The notes under the pieces are model-generated. The model ran no database searches. It worked only from the letters and a program-made list of their open reading frames with translations, and was not told the origin of the DNA. The position numbers and the translations under genes were made by a program. Positions 32,174 through 41,704 of a stretch of 59,137 nucleotides of DNA are shown in pieces. The number at the start of each line of letters is the position of its first letter. The first letter of the stretch is position 1. Source of the stretch: Tranquillimonas rosea (GTDB lineage: Bacteria; Pseudomonadota; Alphaproteobacteria; Rhodobacterales; Rhodobacteraceae); assembly GCF_900111315.1 (NCBI RefSeq), contig NZ_FOGU01000018.1:1-59137 (forward strand). Reading direction: 5' to 3'.

Positions 32174-33699
32174 AGCGCCTGCAACACCCAGATCAGCGCC
32201 GCCATCGTCACCGCGCCGACGCCGGCATAGCCGAGGCGCATCCACTTTGTCGGGCCCTTCACGTGCACCTGCGGCAGCGATTCCCGCATCAGCGCGGCCT
32301 CGGCCATCTGCGGCAGCCTGGGCCCGAAACGCGCCAGCACCCGTGCCGTCCGCTTGAGATCGCGGGCCAGAGCCTTGGGGCCGATATTGTCCTTGATGTA
32401 CTCCTCGACGATGGGCGAGGCGACTTCCCAGATGTTGATCTGAGGATAGAGCGAACGGGCCACGCCCTCGACCACGACCATCGTGCGCTGCAGCAGGATC
32501 AGCTCGGTCCGCGTCTCCATCCCGAAGCGCTCGGTCACCTCGAAGAGATAGTTCAGCAGCCGGCCCATCGAAATACGGCTGGCGTCCATGCCGAAGATCG
32601 GCTCGCCGACCGAGCGCAGGGCGCGGGCGAATTCGTCAACGTCGCGATCGGCGGGAACGTAGCCCGCCTCGAAATGGACCTCGGCGACGCGGTGATAGTC
32701 CTTGCGGATGAAGCCGAAGATGATCTCGGCGTAGACCCGGCGGGTGTATTCGTCGAGCCGGCCCATGATGCCGAAGTCCAGGGCGATGATGTCGCCGTTC
32801 GGCGCCACCTTGAGGTTGCCCTGGTGCATGTCGGCATGGAAGTAGCCGTCGCGCAGCGCGTGGCTGAGGAACAGGCGCAGCACCCGCTCGCCCAGGGCCT
32901 TGCGGTCGTGCCCGGCGGCATCGATCGCGCCGAGGTCGTTCGCGGGGATCCCGTTCGCCCAGCCCAGGGTCATCACCCGACGGGCGGAGAGGAACCACTG
33001 CACCTGCGGGACGCGGAAGCCCCCGTCCTTGGCAGTGTTCGAGGCGAACTCGGCCGCGGCGGCGGTTTCCATCCGCAGGTCGAGCTCTCCCATCACGACG
33101 CCCTCGAAATGGGCGATCACGTCCATCGGGCGCAGGCGGCGGGCCGAGGGGGCCAGCAGCTCGACCATGCGGGCGGCGAGGTAGAACGCGTCGACGTCCT
33201 TGCGGAAGGCCCGCTCGATCCCCGGCCGCAGCACCTTGACCGCGACGAGCTCGCCGGTGTCGGCGAGCCGGGCCTGGTGGACCTGGGCGATGGAGGCGGC
33301 GGCGATCGGCTCGGAGAACTCCGAGAACAGCTCGTCGACCGGCAGCTCGAGCTCTTGCTCGACCATCTCGCGTGCCTCGGCCAGCGGGAAGGGCGGCAGC
33401 TTGTCCTGCAGCACGCGCAACTGCGAGGCGAGCTCGTCCCCGACCACGTCCGGCCGGGTCGACATGATCTGGCCGAACTTGATGTAGGCGGGGCCGAGCG
33501 CAGTCAGCGCGCGGGTCGCCGGAGGTTGTGTCACGTCGCCCTTGTAGCCAAGCCAGGCGAAGGGCCAGCCGAGGATGCGGGCGACGAGGCGCAGGTGCGG
33601 CGGGGCGCGGAACGCGTCCAGCACCACGCCCATCGCGCCGGTGCGTTCCAGCGTGGCGCCGGTGCGGATCAGCCGCCAGATGTTGTGGGGACCCCTCAA
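32170..33699 (-). CDS. ubiB: Ubiquinone biosynthesis kinase-like protein UbiB
   Basis: A 509-aa ABC1/UbiB-family protein. The KxGQ motif is YIKFGQIMSTRPDVV, the alanine-rich loop is AAASIAQVHQA, and VAVKVLRPGIE follows. The C-terminus has a membrane segment (VGAVTMAALIWVLQAL). UbiB supports coenzyme Q synthesis at the inner membrane, probably by ATP-driven lipid handling. The start appears to be TTG at 33699, four bases after the ubiE stop; the family begins MRGPHNIWRLIRTG there. Cotranscribed with ubiE. Confidence 0.95.
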   Translation of the reverse strand: MRGPHNIWRLIRTGATLERTGAMGVVLDAFRAPPHLRLVARILGWPFAWLGYKGDVTQPPATRALTALGPAYIKFGQIMSTRPDVVGDELASQLRVLQDKLPPFPLAEAREMVEQELELPVDELFSEFSEPIAAASIAQVHQARLADTGELVAVKVLRPGIERAFRKDVDAFYLAARMVELLAPSARRLRPMDVIAHFEGVVMGELDLRMETAAAAEFASNTAKDGGFRVPQVQWFLSARRVMTLGWANGIPANDLGAIDAAGHDRKALGERVLRLFLSHALRDGYFHADMHQGNLKVAPNGDIIALDFGIMGRLDEYTRRVYAEIIFGFIRKDYHRVAEVHFEAGYVPADRDVDEFARALRSVGEPIFGMDASRISMGRLLNYLFEVTERFGMETRTELILLQRTMVVVEGVARSLYPQINIWEVASPIVEEYIKDNIGPKALARDLKRTARVLARFGPRLPQMAEAALMRESLPQVHVKGPTKWMRLGYAGVGAVTMAALIWVLQAL

Positions 33700-33703
33700 G
33701 AGA

Positions 33704-34465
33704 TCAGAGCTTCCAGCCGGAATGCAGCGCCGCCACGCCCATCGTCAGGTTGCGGTACTTCACCTGGTCGAAGCCGGCCTCGCGGATCATCGCGGCGAAA
33801 CTTTCCTGATCCGGGAAGCGGCGGATCGATTCGACGAGATACTGATAGCTGTCACGGTCCTGCGCGATCGCCTGTCCCATCCGGGGAATCACGTTGAAGG
33901 AATACAGGTCGTAGGCCTTCTGCATCATCGGGTTCGGCAGTTGCGAGAATTCCAGCACCATCAGCCGTCCGCCGGGTTTCAGCACGCGGTACGCCTCCGA
34001 GAGGGCGTCGGCGATGCGGGTGACGTTCCGGATGCCGAAGCTGATCGTGTAGACGTCGAAGCTGCGGTCCTCGAACGGCAGGGCCATCGCGTCGCCGACG
34101 ATCCAGTCGAGGCGGTCCGAGAGGCTTTCCGCCTCGGCCCGCTTGCGGCCCTCGACCAGCATCGACTCGGTCATGTCGAGCACGGTGGCCGACGCTCCGG
34201 GCGCCCGCTTGAGGAACCGGAAGGCGATGTCGCCGGTGCCGCCGGCCACGTCCAGAAGGCGCTGCCCGTCCCGCGGCGCGAGCCAGTCGAGCATCGCGTC
34301 CTTCCACAGCCGGTGCACGCCGCCGGACATCACGTCGTTCATCACGTCGTAGCGCGACGCGACCGACGTGAACACGCCGTGGACGCGGCCCGCCTTCTCG
34401 TCCTCGGGCACGTCCTGGAAGCCGAAGTGGGTGGTCTTGCCGTCGCTGTCGGAAGGTTCTGTCAT
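33704..34465 (-). CDS. ubiE: Ubiquinone/menaquinone C-methyltransferase UbiE
   Basis: A 253-aa SAM-dependent methyltransferase. [26 protein letters not shown] is the UbiE signature, [16 protein letters not shown] is the SAM loop, and [37 protein letters not shown] follows. It methylates the quinone ring during ubiquinone synthesis. It is divergent from mutM over 87 bases. Confidence 0.97.
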   Translation of the reverse strand: MTEPSDSDGKTTHFGFQDVPEDEKAGRVHGVFTSVASRYDVMNDVMSGGVHRLWKDAMLDWLAPRDGQRLLDVAGGTGDIAFRFLKRAPGASATVLDMTESMLVEGRKRAEAESLSDRLDWIVGDAMALPFEDRSFDVYTISFGIRNVTRIADALSEAYRVLKPGGRLMVLEFSQLPNPMMQKAYDLYSFNVIPRMGQAIAQDRDSYQYLVESIRRFPDQESFAAMIREAGFDQVKYRNLTMGVAALHSGWKL

Positions 34466-34552
34466 GGTGCCCTTGCGGTCGCCTTTTCCTCGCCCTTCTT
34501 ATAGGCCGCCGGGGCGCCGTTACAATCCATCGCCCCCGACAGGAGCAAGCCG

Positions 34553-35404
34553 TTGCCAGAATTGCCGGAAGTCGAGACGGTTCGTCGCGGCCTCGTCCCC
34601 GTGATGGAGGGCGAGACGATCCTCCGCGCGCAGGTCAACCGGCCCGATCTGCGCTGGCCGCTGCCCGATCGGATGGCCGAGCGACTGACCGGCCGGCGCG
34701 TCTTGGCGCTGCGGCGGCGGTCGAAATACGTGCTGGCCGAGCTCGACTCGGGCGAGACGCTGATCGTGCATCTGGGGATGTCGGGGCGGATGCTCGTCTC
34801 GGGGCAGCAGCTGGGCCAGTTCCGGCACGAGCATCCCGCCCCGCAGGCGCACGACCACGTGGTGCTGGACCTGAGCGGCGGGGCGCGGGTGACGTTCAAC
34901 GATCCGCGCCGGTTCGGGGCGATGGACCTGTGGCCGTCCGCCACGCTCGACACCCACTGGCTGCTGGCGGGGATCGGGCCCGAGCCGTTCGGCAACGCCT
35001 TTCACGAGGACTACCTCGTCCAACGGCTGCGGGGGCGGAACACGCCGATCAAGGCGGCGCTGCTGGATCAGAAGGTCGTGGCCGGTCTGGGCAACATCTA
35101 TGTCTGCGAGGCGCTGCACCGCGCCGGGGTCTCGCCCGTGCGTAAGGCGGGGCGGCTGTCGGCGCGGCGGGCGGGGGCGCTGGTGCCGGTGATCCGCGCG
35201 ACGCTGGCCGACGCGATCGAGGCGGGGGGATCCTCGCTGCGGGACTACCGGCAGGCCGACGGCGAGCTGGGATACTTCCAGCACACATTCCGGGTTTACG
35301 GCCGCGAGGGATGTCCCTGCGTCACGGCGGAGTGTGGCGGCACCGTGCGCCGGATCGTCCAGTCGGGACGCTCGACTTTCTACTGTGCACGCTGTCAAAG
35401 ATAA
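34553..35404 (+). CDS. mutM: Formamidopyrimidine-DNA glycosylase
   Basis: A 283-aa DNA repair glycosylase/AP lyase that removes oxidised purines. The N-terminal [14 protein letters not shown] includes the catalytic P2 and E3; [26 protein letters not shown] follows. A C-terminal zinc finger ([10 protein letters not shown]...[10 protein letters not shown]) carries the four cysteines. The start codon is TTG, preceded by AGGAG; any later start would lose the essential P2-E3. The use of TTG suggests low expression. Confidence 0.97.
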   Translation: MPELPEVETVRRGLVPVMEGETILRAQVNRPDLRWPLPDRMAERLTGRRVLALRRRSKYVLAELDSGETLIVHLGMSGRMLVSGQQLGQFRHEHPAPQAHDHVVLDLSGGARVTFNDPRRFGAMDLWPSATLDTHWLLAGIGPEPFGNAFHEDYLVQRLRGRNTPIKAALLDQKVVAGLGNIYVCEALHRAGVSPVRKAGRLSARRAGALVPVIRATLADAIEAGGSSLRDYRQADGELGYFQHTFRVYGREGCPCVTAECGGTVRRIVQSGRSTFYCARCQR

Positions 35405-35468
35405 CTTGATCGCGGTTGCTGGACTGCTAAGGCTGGGCATCTGACGCAATAGCGAGAGCCCAGCGGAC

Positions 35469-36245
35469 ATGGCATACAAGACGATAATCGTCGAAATCGA
35501 CGAGCACGTCGCCCTGATCAAACTCAACCGTCCGGATGCGCTGAACGCGCTGAATTCGGCGTTGCTGGGCGAGCTAGGCCAGGCCCTGCGCGAAGCCGAC
35601 GCGAACGAGAAGGTGCGTTGCATCGTCCTGACGGGGTCCGAGAAGGCCTTCGCCGCCGGCGCGGACATCACCGAGATGGCCGATAAGAGCTTTGTCGAGG
35701 CGTTCCTCGGCGACCTCTTCGCGCGCGAGGCCGAGGCGATCGAACGGATTCGCAAGCCGATCATCGCGGCCGTGTCGGGCTATGCCCTGGGCGGCGGCTG
35801 CGAGCTGGCGATGATGTGCGACTTCATCATCGCGTCGGATACCGCGAAGTTCGGCCAGCCCGAGATCAATCTCGGCGTCATGGCCGGCATGGGCGGCAGC
35901 CAGCGCCTGACGCGGCTCGTCGGCAAGTCCAAGTCGATGGAGATGCACCTGACGGGCCGCTTCATGGACGCGCAGGAGGCCGAACGCTCGGGCCTCGTGA
36001 GCCGCGTGGTGCCGGCGAAGAAGCTTATGGAAGAGGCGATGGGCGCCGCCGAGAAGATCACCGAGAAGTCCCAGCTTTCGGTGGTGGCGATCAAGGAGGC
36101 CGTGAACCGCTCGTACGAGACCACGCTGAGCGAGGGGCTGCTGCAGGAGCGCCGGCTGTTCCACGCGCTGTTCGCCACCGAGGACCAGAAAGAGGGCATG
36201 TCGGCCTTCGTCGACAAGCGCGAGGCCCAGTTCCGGGACAAGTGA
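35469..36245 (+). CDS. Enoyl-CoA hydratase
   Basis: A 258-aa crotonase-family protein. The oxyanion-hole regions ([12 protein letters not shown] and [20 protein letters not shown]) and both catalytic glutamates (in GGGCELAM and [20 protein letters not shown]) are present, so it should hydrate trans-2-enoyl-CoA in fatty-acid or amino-acid breakdown. It stands between mutM and rpsT and is followed by a 47-aa membrane peptide. Confidence 0.93.
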   Translation: MAYKTIIVEIDEHVALIKLNRPDALNALNSALLGELGQALREADANEKVRCIVLTGSEKAFAAGADITEMADKSFVEAFLGDLFAREAEAIERIRKPIIAAVSGYALGGGCELAMMCDFIIASDTAKFGQPEINLGVMAGMGGSQRLTRLVGKSKSMEMHLTGRFMDAQEAERSGLVSRVVPAKKLMEEAMGAAEKITEKSQLSVVAIKEAVNRSYETTLSEGLLQERRLFHALFATEDQKEGMSAFVDKREAQFRDK

Positions 36246-36249
36246 ACCG

Positions 36250-36393
36250 ATGCCGGTCGCCCCGCTCAAGACCTGGATCGACCGGCAGACGGCGCGGCGC
36301 CCCGCCCTGCGGCGCGGACTCGCCGTGGCGGGCGCGCTGCTGGTGCTGGGATGCTTGGCGCTGACGGTATTTACTGCGGGGCAGGGCGGTTGA
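36250..36393 (+). CDS. 47-aa membrane peptide after the enoyl-CoA hydratase gene
   Basis: A short frame that starts four bases after the hydratase stop. The product MPVAPLKTWIDRQTARRPALRRGLAVAGALLVLGC... has a basic head, then one hydrophobic helix (about residues 24-42), and a glycine-rich tail. No strong ribosome site is seen, so it would rely on coupling. The stop codon lies in the proposed rpsT -35 region. Confidence 0.45.
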   Translation: MPVAPLKTWIDRQTARRPALRRGLAVAGALLVLGCLALTVFTAGQGG

Positions 36394-36418
36394 CAGCCGG
36401 CCGACTCGGGTATAACGA
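36390..36418 (+). promoter_or_regulatory. Probable rpsT promoter
   Basis: TTGACA at 36390-36395 is a perfect -35. TATAAC at 36411-36416 (spacer 15) or TAACGA at 36413-36418 (spacer 17) serves as -10. It lies about 50-80 bases before the rpsT start. Confidence 0.5.
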
Positions 36419-36468
36419 CGCGGCTTCAGAATTCTTGACTCTCCGCGAAAGACGGGACTGATCGACTT

Positions 36469-36732
36469 ATGGCAAATACGCCCCAATCCAAGAAGCGCGC
36501 CCGCCAGAACGAGCGCCGCTATGCTGTGAACAAGGCGCGCCGGTCGCGCATCCGCACCTTCCTGCGCCGTGTCGAAGAAGCGATCGCCTCGGGCGATCAG
36601 ACTGCGGCCACCCAGGCCCTGCGCGACGCTCAGCCCGAGCTTATGCGTGGCGTCACGAAGGGCGTGGTGCACAAGAACACGGCCGCTCGCAAGATGTCGC
36701 GCCTCTCCTCGCGCGTGAAGGCGCTGGCTTGA
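36469..36732 (+). CDS. rpsT: Small ribosomal subunit protein S20
   Basis: An 87-aa basic protein with the bS20 sequence [39 protein letters not shown] and [23 protein letters not shown]. It binds 16S rRNA in the small subunit. Its own promoter and terminator are recognisable. Confidence 0.97.
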   Translation: MANTPQSKKRARQNERRYAVNKARRSRIRTFLRRVEEAIASGDQTAATQALRDAQPELMRGVTKGVVHKNTAARKMSRLSSRVKALA

Positions 36733-36779
36733 TCCCGCCGGGTCCCTGACCCGCGTAATAGCCTTGTAAACTTGATGAA

Positions 36780-36806
36780 AGCGCGCTCTTCGGGGCGCGC
36801 TTTTTG
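36780..36806 (+). terminator. rpsT terminator
   Basis: AGCGCGC (36780-36786) pairs with GCGCGCT (36795-36801) and is followed by TTTTT. It lies 48 bases after the rpsT stop. Confidence 0.8.
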
Positions 36807-37385
36807 CTGTGCAATTGCCCCCGCTGAGGCGTTTCGGCCACATCTCGCACAGGGTTTGGGATTCGACGCGGGAAAGGGTGAGTCAACTGCAAAGGCCAAT
36901 TGCGCGCTCGGTGACGACGTTGCTAGCTTATCCCAGCGATTCACCGTTGGGGGGACATGACAGCGATCCGAACCTGGCACGCATGACGGCGGCACCTGCC
37001 TGTGCCGCTTCTGCCGTGGGCGACGATCTGCCAAGCCGGAGCTGCAGAGTCTGTTTTGGGGACAGACGCGCCAGCAACCGGACCTCGTGAACGACGACCG
37101 GGAAACCGGCACCGGGCGCGGGGCATGTCCAGAATAGACCGCGATTGCGGAGGATGACCGTACAACCGGGTTACCGACCCGGACGGTATCCTTTTGTCTT
37201 TCGTGTCTGTTTTGACTGCGCCGGCCGGGCAACCGGTCCGTGGCGAAGGCCACGGGTCGGATGTGTTTCCTTGTGTCCGACGCAGCTCTGACGGTCTCGC
37301 TGGGCGGCGGCCGGACCGGTCGCCGCGGATGAGTGATCCGGCGCGGCCGGAGCGTGTGACAGAACCGGGGGACGACATTAGACCA
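36807..37385. other. rpsT-dnaA intergenic region
   Basis: Nearly 580 bases with no supported gene. Only one partial DnaA-box-like string (TTATCCCAG near 36929) is seen, and no AT-rich unwinding tract. It should contain the dnaA promoter, but I cannot place it. Confidence 0.4.
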
Positions 37386-38768
37386 ATGACCGATGAGACA
37401 TGGGGAGCCGTACGTCAGGAACTTTTGAAGGCGGTCGGGCAGAGCAACTTCACCAACTGGATCGAGCCGCTCGAGTTCGCCGAAGTCCAGGACGGCGTGG
37501 CCTTCTTCAACGTACCGACGCCCTTCATGGGCAACTGGGTCTCGCGGCATTTCGGGGATCGCATCCTCGCCGAGATCAGCAAGGCGGGCGAGGATGTCCG
37601 CCGGATCGAATTCAACGTCCGCTCCTCTGCCGCCGCGCCTCATCCCGCGTCGCAGCGTCCGGCCGCCGCCTCCCCCGAAGCGGCAGCGTCGGCCGCTGAC
37701 CCCGCCCCCGCGAGCGACGATACGGACCTGCCCGGCGCGCCGCTGGATTCGCGGTTCACCTTCGACAGCTTCGTCGTCGGCAAGCCGAACGAGCTGGCGC
37801 ACGCCGCCGCGCGCCGCGTGGCCGAGGGCGGCCCCGTCGCCTTCAACCCGCTGTTCCTCTATGGCGGCGTCGGGCTGGGCAAGACGCACCTGATGCACGC
37901 CATCGCCTGGGAGCTGCAGGCCCGCCAGCCCGAGCTGCGGGTGCTGTACCTGTCGGCCGAGCAATTCATGTACCGCTTCATCCAGGCGCTGCGCGAGCGG
38001 CAGATGATGGACTTCAAGCAGATGTTCCGGTCGGTCGACGTGCTGATGGTGGACGACGTGCAGTTCATCGCCGGCAAGGATTCCACGCAGGAGGAGTTCT
38101 TCCACACGTTCAACGCGCTCGTGGACCAGCGGAAGCAGATCATCATCTCGGCCGACCGCGCCCCCGGCGAGATCGAGCAGATGGAAGGCCGGATCGTCAG
38201 CCGCATGCAGTCGGGGCTGGTGGTCGACCTGCACCCGACCAGCTATGAGCTGCGGCTCGGCATCCTGCAGCAGAAGGTCGAGCAGTACCGCGGGCAGTTC
38301 CCGAACATCCAGCTGACCGACGGCGTGCTGGAGTTCCTGGCCCACCGCATCACCAGCAACGTCCGCGTGCTGGAGGGCGCCCTGACGCGGCTCTTCGCCT
38401 TCGGCAGCCTCGTGGGTCGGCCGATCGACATGGACCTCGCGCAGGAATGCCTGACCGACATCCTGCGGACGATGGATCGCAAGACGACGATCGACGAGAT
38501 TCAGCGCAAGGTGTGCGACCATTACAACATCCGCATCTCGGACATGGTCGGGCCCAAGCGCCAGCGCGCGCTGGCGCGGCCGCGGCAGATCGCAATGTAC
38601 CTGTGCAAGCACATGACGCAGCGGTCCCTGCCCGAGATCGGACGCAAGTTCGGCGGGCGCGATCACACCACGATCATGCACGGGATCAAGCGGATCGAAG
38701 AGCTGAAGGGCACCGACAGCGCCATCGCCGAGGACATCGAGATGCTGCGACGGTCGCTGGAGGCCTGA
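37386..38768 (+). CDS. dnaA: Replication initiator DnaA
   Basis: A 460-aa initiator. Domain I is near residues 1-80 (TWGAVRQELLKAVGQSNFTNWIEPLEF), followed by an alanine/proline-rich linker. The AAA+ core has FVVGKPNELAHAAARRVAE, Walker A GGVGLGKTH at about 160, and VLMVDDVQFI. Domain IV has the DnaA-box reader (GRDHTTIMHGIKRIE). The start at 37386 follows the family's MT-x-TWG beginning; ATG 37329 is an alternative that would add 19 residues. It is upstream of dnaN, recF and gyrB. Confidence 0.96.
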   Translation: MTDETWGAVRQELLKAVGQSNFTNWIEPLEFAEVQDGVAFFNVPTPFMGNWVSRHFGDRILAEISKAGEDVRRIEFNVRSSAAAPHPASQRPAAASPEAAASAADPAPASDDTDLPGAPLDSRFTFDSFVVGKPNELAHAAARRVAEGGPVAFNPLFLYGGVGLGKTHLMHAIAWELQARQPELRVLYLSAEQFMYRFIQALRERQMMDFKQMFRSVDVLMVDDVQFIAGKDSTQEEFFHTFNALVDQRKQIIISADRAPGEIEQMEGRIVSRMQSGLVVDLHPTSYELRLGILQQKVEQYRGQFPNIQLTDGVLEFLAHRITSNVRVLEGALTRLFAFGSLVGRPIDMDLAQECLTDILRTMDRKTTIDEIQRKVCDHYNIRISDMVGPKRQRALARPRQIAMYLCKHMTQRSLPEIGRKFGGRDHTTIMHGIKRIEELKGTDSAIAEDIEMLRRSLEA

Positions 38769-38896
38769 GCAGCGTCGAGACGCCGGGCGTCCGGCCTTGA
38801 CGCCCCTGCCAAATCCTTGGACAGTCCCGAAAACGTGAAAAAGCAGCCCAAGGGGCGGCGCGCGGCCCGTCGTCCCGACTACCTTCGGAGTGGGAC

Positions 38897-40015
38897 ATGA
38901 AGATCAGCATCGAACGCGGCACGCTCCTCAAGGCCGTGTCCCAGGCGCAATCGGTCGTCGAACGCCGCAACACGATCCCGATCCTGGCGAACGTGCTGAT
39001 CGAGGCGGACGGCGAGTCCGTCAGTTTCCGCGCCACCGACCTGGATATCGAGGTTGTCGACCGCATTCCCGCGCAGGTCGAACGCGCCGGGGCCACGACC
39101 GTCAACGCCGTGACGTTCCACGAGATCGTCCGCAAGCTGCCCGACGGCGCGCTGGTCAACCTCACCGACGACAGCGCCGCGGGGCGGATGTCGGTCGAGG
39201 CGGGCCGCTCGCATTTCTCGCTGGCGACGCTGCCGCGAGAGGATTTCCCGGTGATGGCCTCGTCCGAGTACGAGACGAACTTTTCCGCCAAGGCGCCGGT
39301 GCTGCGGCGGCTCTTCGACAAGTCGAAATTCGCCATCTCGACCGAGGAGACGCGGTATTACCTGAACGGCGTCTACATGCATGTCTCCGAGTCCGAGGAG
39401 GGGCAGGTGCTGCGCTGTGTCGCGACCGACGGGCACCGCCTCGCCCGGATCGACGCCCCCCTGCCGCCCGAGGCCGAGGGCATGCCCGGCGTCATCGTCC
39501 CGCGCAAGACGGTGGGCGAGCTGCGCAAGCTGTTGGACGACGACGAGGCGGACATCGCCGTTTCGGTGAGCGAGACCAAGGTGCGCTTCGCCACGCCCGA
39601 GATCACGCTGACCTCGAAGGTCATCGATGGCACATTCCCGGACTATACCCGCGTGATCCCGCAGGGGAATGCCAAGCGGATGGAGGTCGACGCGGCCGAT
39701 TTCGCCAAGGCGGTGGACCGGGTCGCGACGGTCAGCTCGGAACGCTCGCGCGCGGTCAAGATGCAGCTCGACGAGGATCGTCTGGTCCTGTCGGTCAACG
39801 CACCGGACAGCGGCAACGCCGAGGAGGAGCTTGCGGTGGCCTATGGCGACGAGCGGCTGGAGATCGGGTTCAATGCGAAGTACCTGCTGGAGATCGCCAG
39901 CCAGGTGGATCGCGAGAACGCTGTGTTCCTGTTCAACTCGTCGGGCGATCCCACGCTGATGCGCGAGGGCAATGACACCTCCGCGGTCTACGTGGTCATG
40001 CCGATGCGCGTGTGA
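38897..40015 (+). CDS. dnaN: DNA polymerase III beta sliding clamp
   Basis: A 372-aa protein of normal clamp length, beginning MKISIERGTLLKAVSQAQSVVERRNTIPILANVLIEA and ending in the clamp C-terminus (YVVMPMRV). Three repeated clamp domains form the ring that tethers polymerase. It follows dnaA by 128 bases. Confidence 0.98.
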   Translation: MKISIERGTLLKAVSQAQSVVERRNTIPILANVLIEADGESVSFRATDLDIEVVDRIPAQVERAGATTVNAVTFHEIVRKLPDGALVNLTDDSAAGRMSVEAGRSHFSLATLPREDFPVMASSEYETNFSAKAPVLRRLFDKSKFAISTEETRYYLNGVYMHVSESEEGQVLRCVATDGHRLARIDAPLPPEAEGMPGVIVPRKTVGELRKLLDDDEADIAVSVSETKVRFATPEITLTSKVIDGTFPDYTRVIPQGNAKRMEVDAADFAKAVDRVATVSSERSRAVKMQLDEDRLVLSVNAPDSGNAEEELAVAYGDERLEIGFNAKYLLEIASQVDRENAVFLFNSSGDPTLMREGNDTSAVYVVMPMRV

Positions 40016-40020
40016 CCGGC

Positions 40021-40063
40021 CGGGGGACGCCTCCGGCGGGAGTATTTCAGCGAAGATGAAGGG
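40021..40063 (+). repeat. Rhodobacterales-type intergenic repeat
   Basis: GGGGACGCCTCCGGCGGGAG followed by TATTTCAGCGAAGATGAAG resembles a repeat that I recall from gene borders in many roseobacter genomes (GGGGGCGCTGCCCCC, then GGAGTATTT, then GAAGAAG). Only one copy is seen here. It overlaps the recF start region. Confidence 0.4.
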
Positions 40064-40070
40064 GCGGTTC

Positions 40071-41177
40071 GTGACGGGCCTCGCGGTGACATCGCTGAGC
40101 CTGTCGCATTTCCGCTCGCACAAGGCGGCGCGGCTGTCCCTCGACGGACGGCCGGTGGTGATCTACGGGCCGAACGGCGCGGGCAAGACCAACCTGATCG
40201 AGGCGGTGTCCCTGTTGTCGCCGGGCCGCGGCCTGCGGCGGGCGGCGGCGGACGACCTTGCCCGCCGGCCTGAGGCGATCGGCTGGCGCATCGGCGCCGG
40301 GATCGCCGCGCCCTGGGGCGCCCACGAGATCGACATCCGGGCCGAGGGCGGCGGGCCGCGTCAGGTGCGGATCGACGGCAAGACGGCGCCGCAGACCGCG
40401 CTCGGCCGGCTGGTGCGCGTCGTCTGGCTGATCCCGGCGATGGACCGGCTCTGGATCGAGGCGGCCGAGGGGCGGCGCCGGTTCCTGGACCGGATGACGC
40501 TGAGCTTCGAGCCGGGGCACGGCGACACGGTTCTGGCCTATGACAAGGCGATGCGCGAGCGGAACCGGCTGTTGAAGGACGACGTGCGCGACGGCGCGTG
40601 GTTCGACGCGCTGGAGCGGCAGATGGCCGAGGCGGGCGCCGCGATCACGGCGAACCGCCTGTCGGCGCTGTCCCGCGTGGAGGCGGCGCAGGAGGGGGCC
40701 GAGACCGCGTTTCCGGCGGCGACGCTGGCGCTGGTCGATCCCGAGGGCGGGGTCGAGGCATGGAGCGCGGGTACCCTGCGCGACGCGTTGTCGGCGGGCC
40801 GTCCGCGCGACCGCGCGGCGGGCCGGACGCTGACGGGGCCCCATCGGGCGGACCTGTCGGGCACCTATGCGGCCAAGGGCATCGCGGCCGCCCAGTGTTC
40901 CACCGGCGAGCAGAAGGCGCTGCTGATCTCGCTGGTGCTGGCCAATGCGCGGGCGCTGGCGCTCGAGACCGGGACGCCGCCGATCATCCTGCTCGACGAG
41001 GTGGCGGCGCATCTCGACTCCGACCGCCGCGCGGCCCTTTATGACGAGATCGTCGCGCTCGGCGCACAGGCCTGGATGACCGGCACCGGGGCCGAGCTGT
41101 TCGAGTCCCTGGGCGACCGGGCGCAGCGGATCCTGGTGCGCGAGCGCGACGGCGTCTCGGCGGTGGAGGCGGGCTGA
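40071..41177 (+). CDS. recF: DNA repair/replication ATPase RecF
   Basis: A 368-aa SMC-like ATPase. LSLSHFRSHKAARLSLDG and the Walker A GPNGAGKTN at about residue 33 are present. CSTGEQKALLISLVLANA (signature) and PIILLDEVAAHLDSDRR (Walker B) lie near the C-terminus. It loads RecA at gaps through RecOR. GTG 40071 gives the family's start and has AAGGGG upstream; ATG 40056 is an alternative. Its stop overlaps the next start (TGATG). Confidence 0.95.
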   Translation: MTGLAVTSLSLSHFRSHKAARLSLDGRPVVIYGPNGAGKTNLIEAVSLLSPGRGLRRAAADDLARRPEAIGWRIGAGIAAPWGAHEIDIRAEGGGPRQVRIDGKTAPQTALGRLVRVVWLIPAMDRLWIEAAEGRRRFLDRMTLSFEPGHGDTVLAYDKAMRERNRLLKDDVRDGAWFDALERQMAEAGAAITANRLSALSRVEAAQEGAETAFPAATLALVDPEGGVEAWSAGTLRDALSAGRPRDRAAGRTLTGPHRADLSGTYAAKGIAAAQCSTGEQKALLISLVLANARALALETGTPPIILLDEVAAHLDSDRRAALYDEIVALGAQAWMTGTGAELFESLGDRAQRILVRERDGVSAVEAG

Positions 41178-41704
41178 TGGCAGAGGCGCGGATCCTGCTG
41201 TTGCGGGGCGTGAATGTCGGCGGGCGGGGCCGCCTGACGATGGCCGCCCTGCGCGATGCCCTGGTCGCCGAGGGGGCGTGGGACGTGGCCACCTACCTGT
41301 AGAGCGGCAACGCGGTGTTTCACGGCAACGCCGGGGCGCGGCGGATCGCGGCGACGTTGGCGGCGCGGACAGAGGTGTCGCCGGCGGTGATGGTCTTGTG
41401 CCGGTCGGCCTTCGAGGCGATCGTCGCGGCCTGCCCGTTCGACGCCGACGCGGCGCCACGGCAGCATCATGTGGCCTTCCTCGCCGCCCGGCCCGAGGCG
41501 ACCGCGGGGCTTGACCGGCTGGCGGAACCGGACGAGCGGTGGCAGGCGGGCGACAAGGCGATCTACCTGCACTGTCCGTCGGGCGCGGGCCGGTCGAAAC
41601 TGGTGGCCGGGCTCGAACGGGCGCTCGGGGTCGGGACGACGCTGCGGAACTGGGGCACGGTGACGGCACTGGCGCGGATGGCGCAGGAGATGGACGGAAC
41701 ATGA
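41177..41704 (+). pseudogene. DUF1697 protein gene with an in-frame amber stop
   Basis: The frame begins ILLLRGVNVGGRGRLTMAALRDALVAEGAWDVATYL and then meets TAG at 41300-41302, codon 42. The same frame continues as SGNAVFHGNAGARRIAATLAARTEVSPAVMVL to a normal end. Relatives read YLQSGN, so CAG has become TAG. The downstream part would be translated only if it re-initiates or the stop is read through. It is coupled at both ends: TGATG with recF and ATGA with the exporter gene. Confidence 0.8.

Noticed and set aside
36900-36960. Chromosomal origin near dnaA
   Set aside because: Only one partial DnaA-box-like string is present; there is no cluster and no AT-rich unwinding region.
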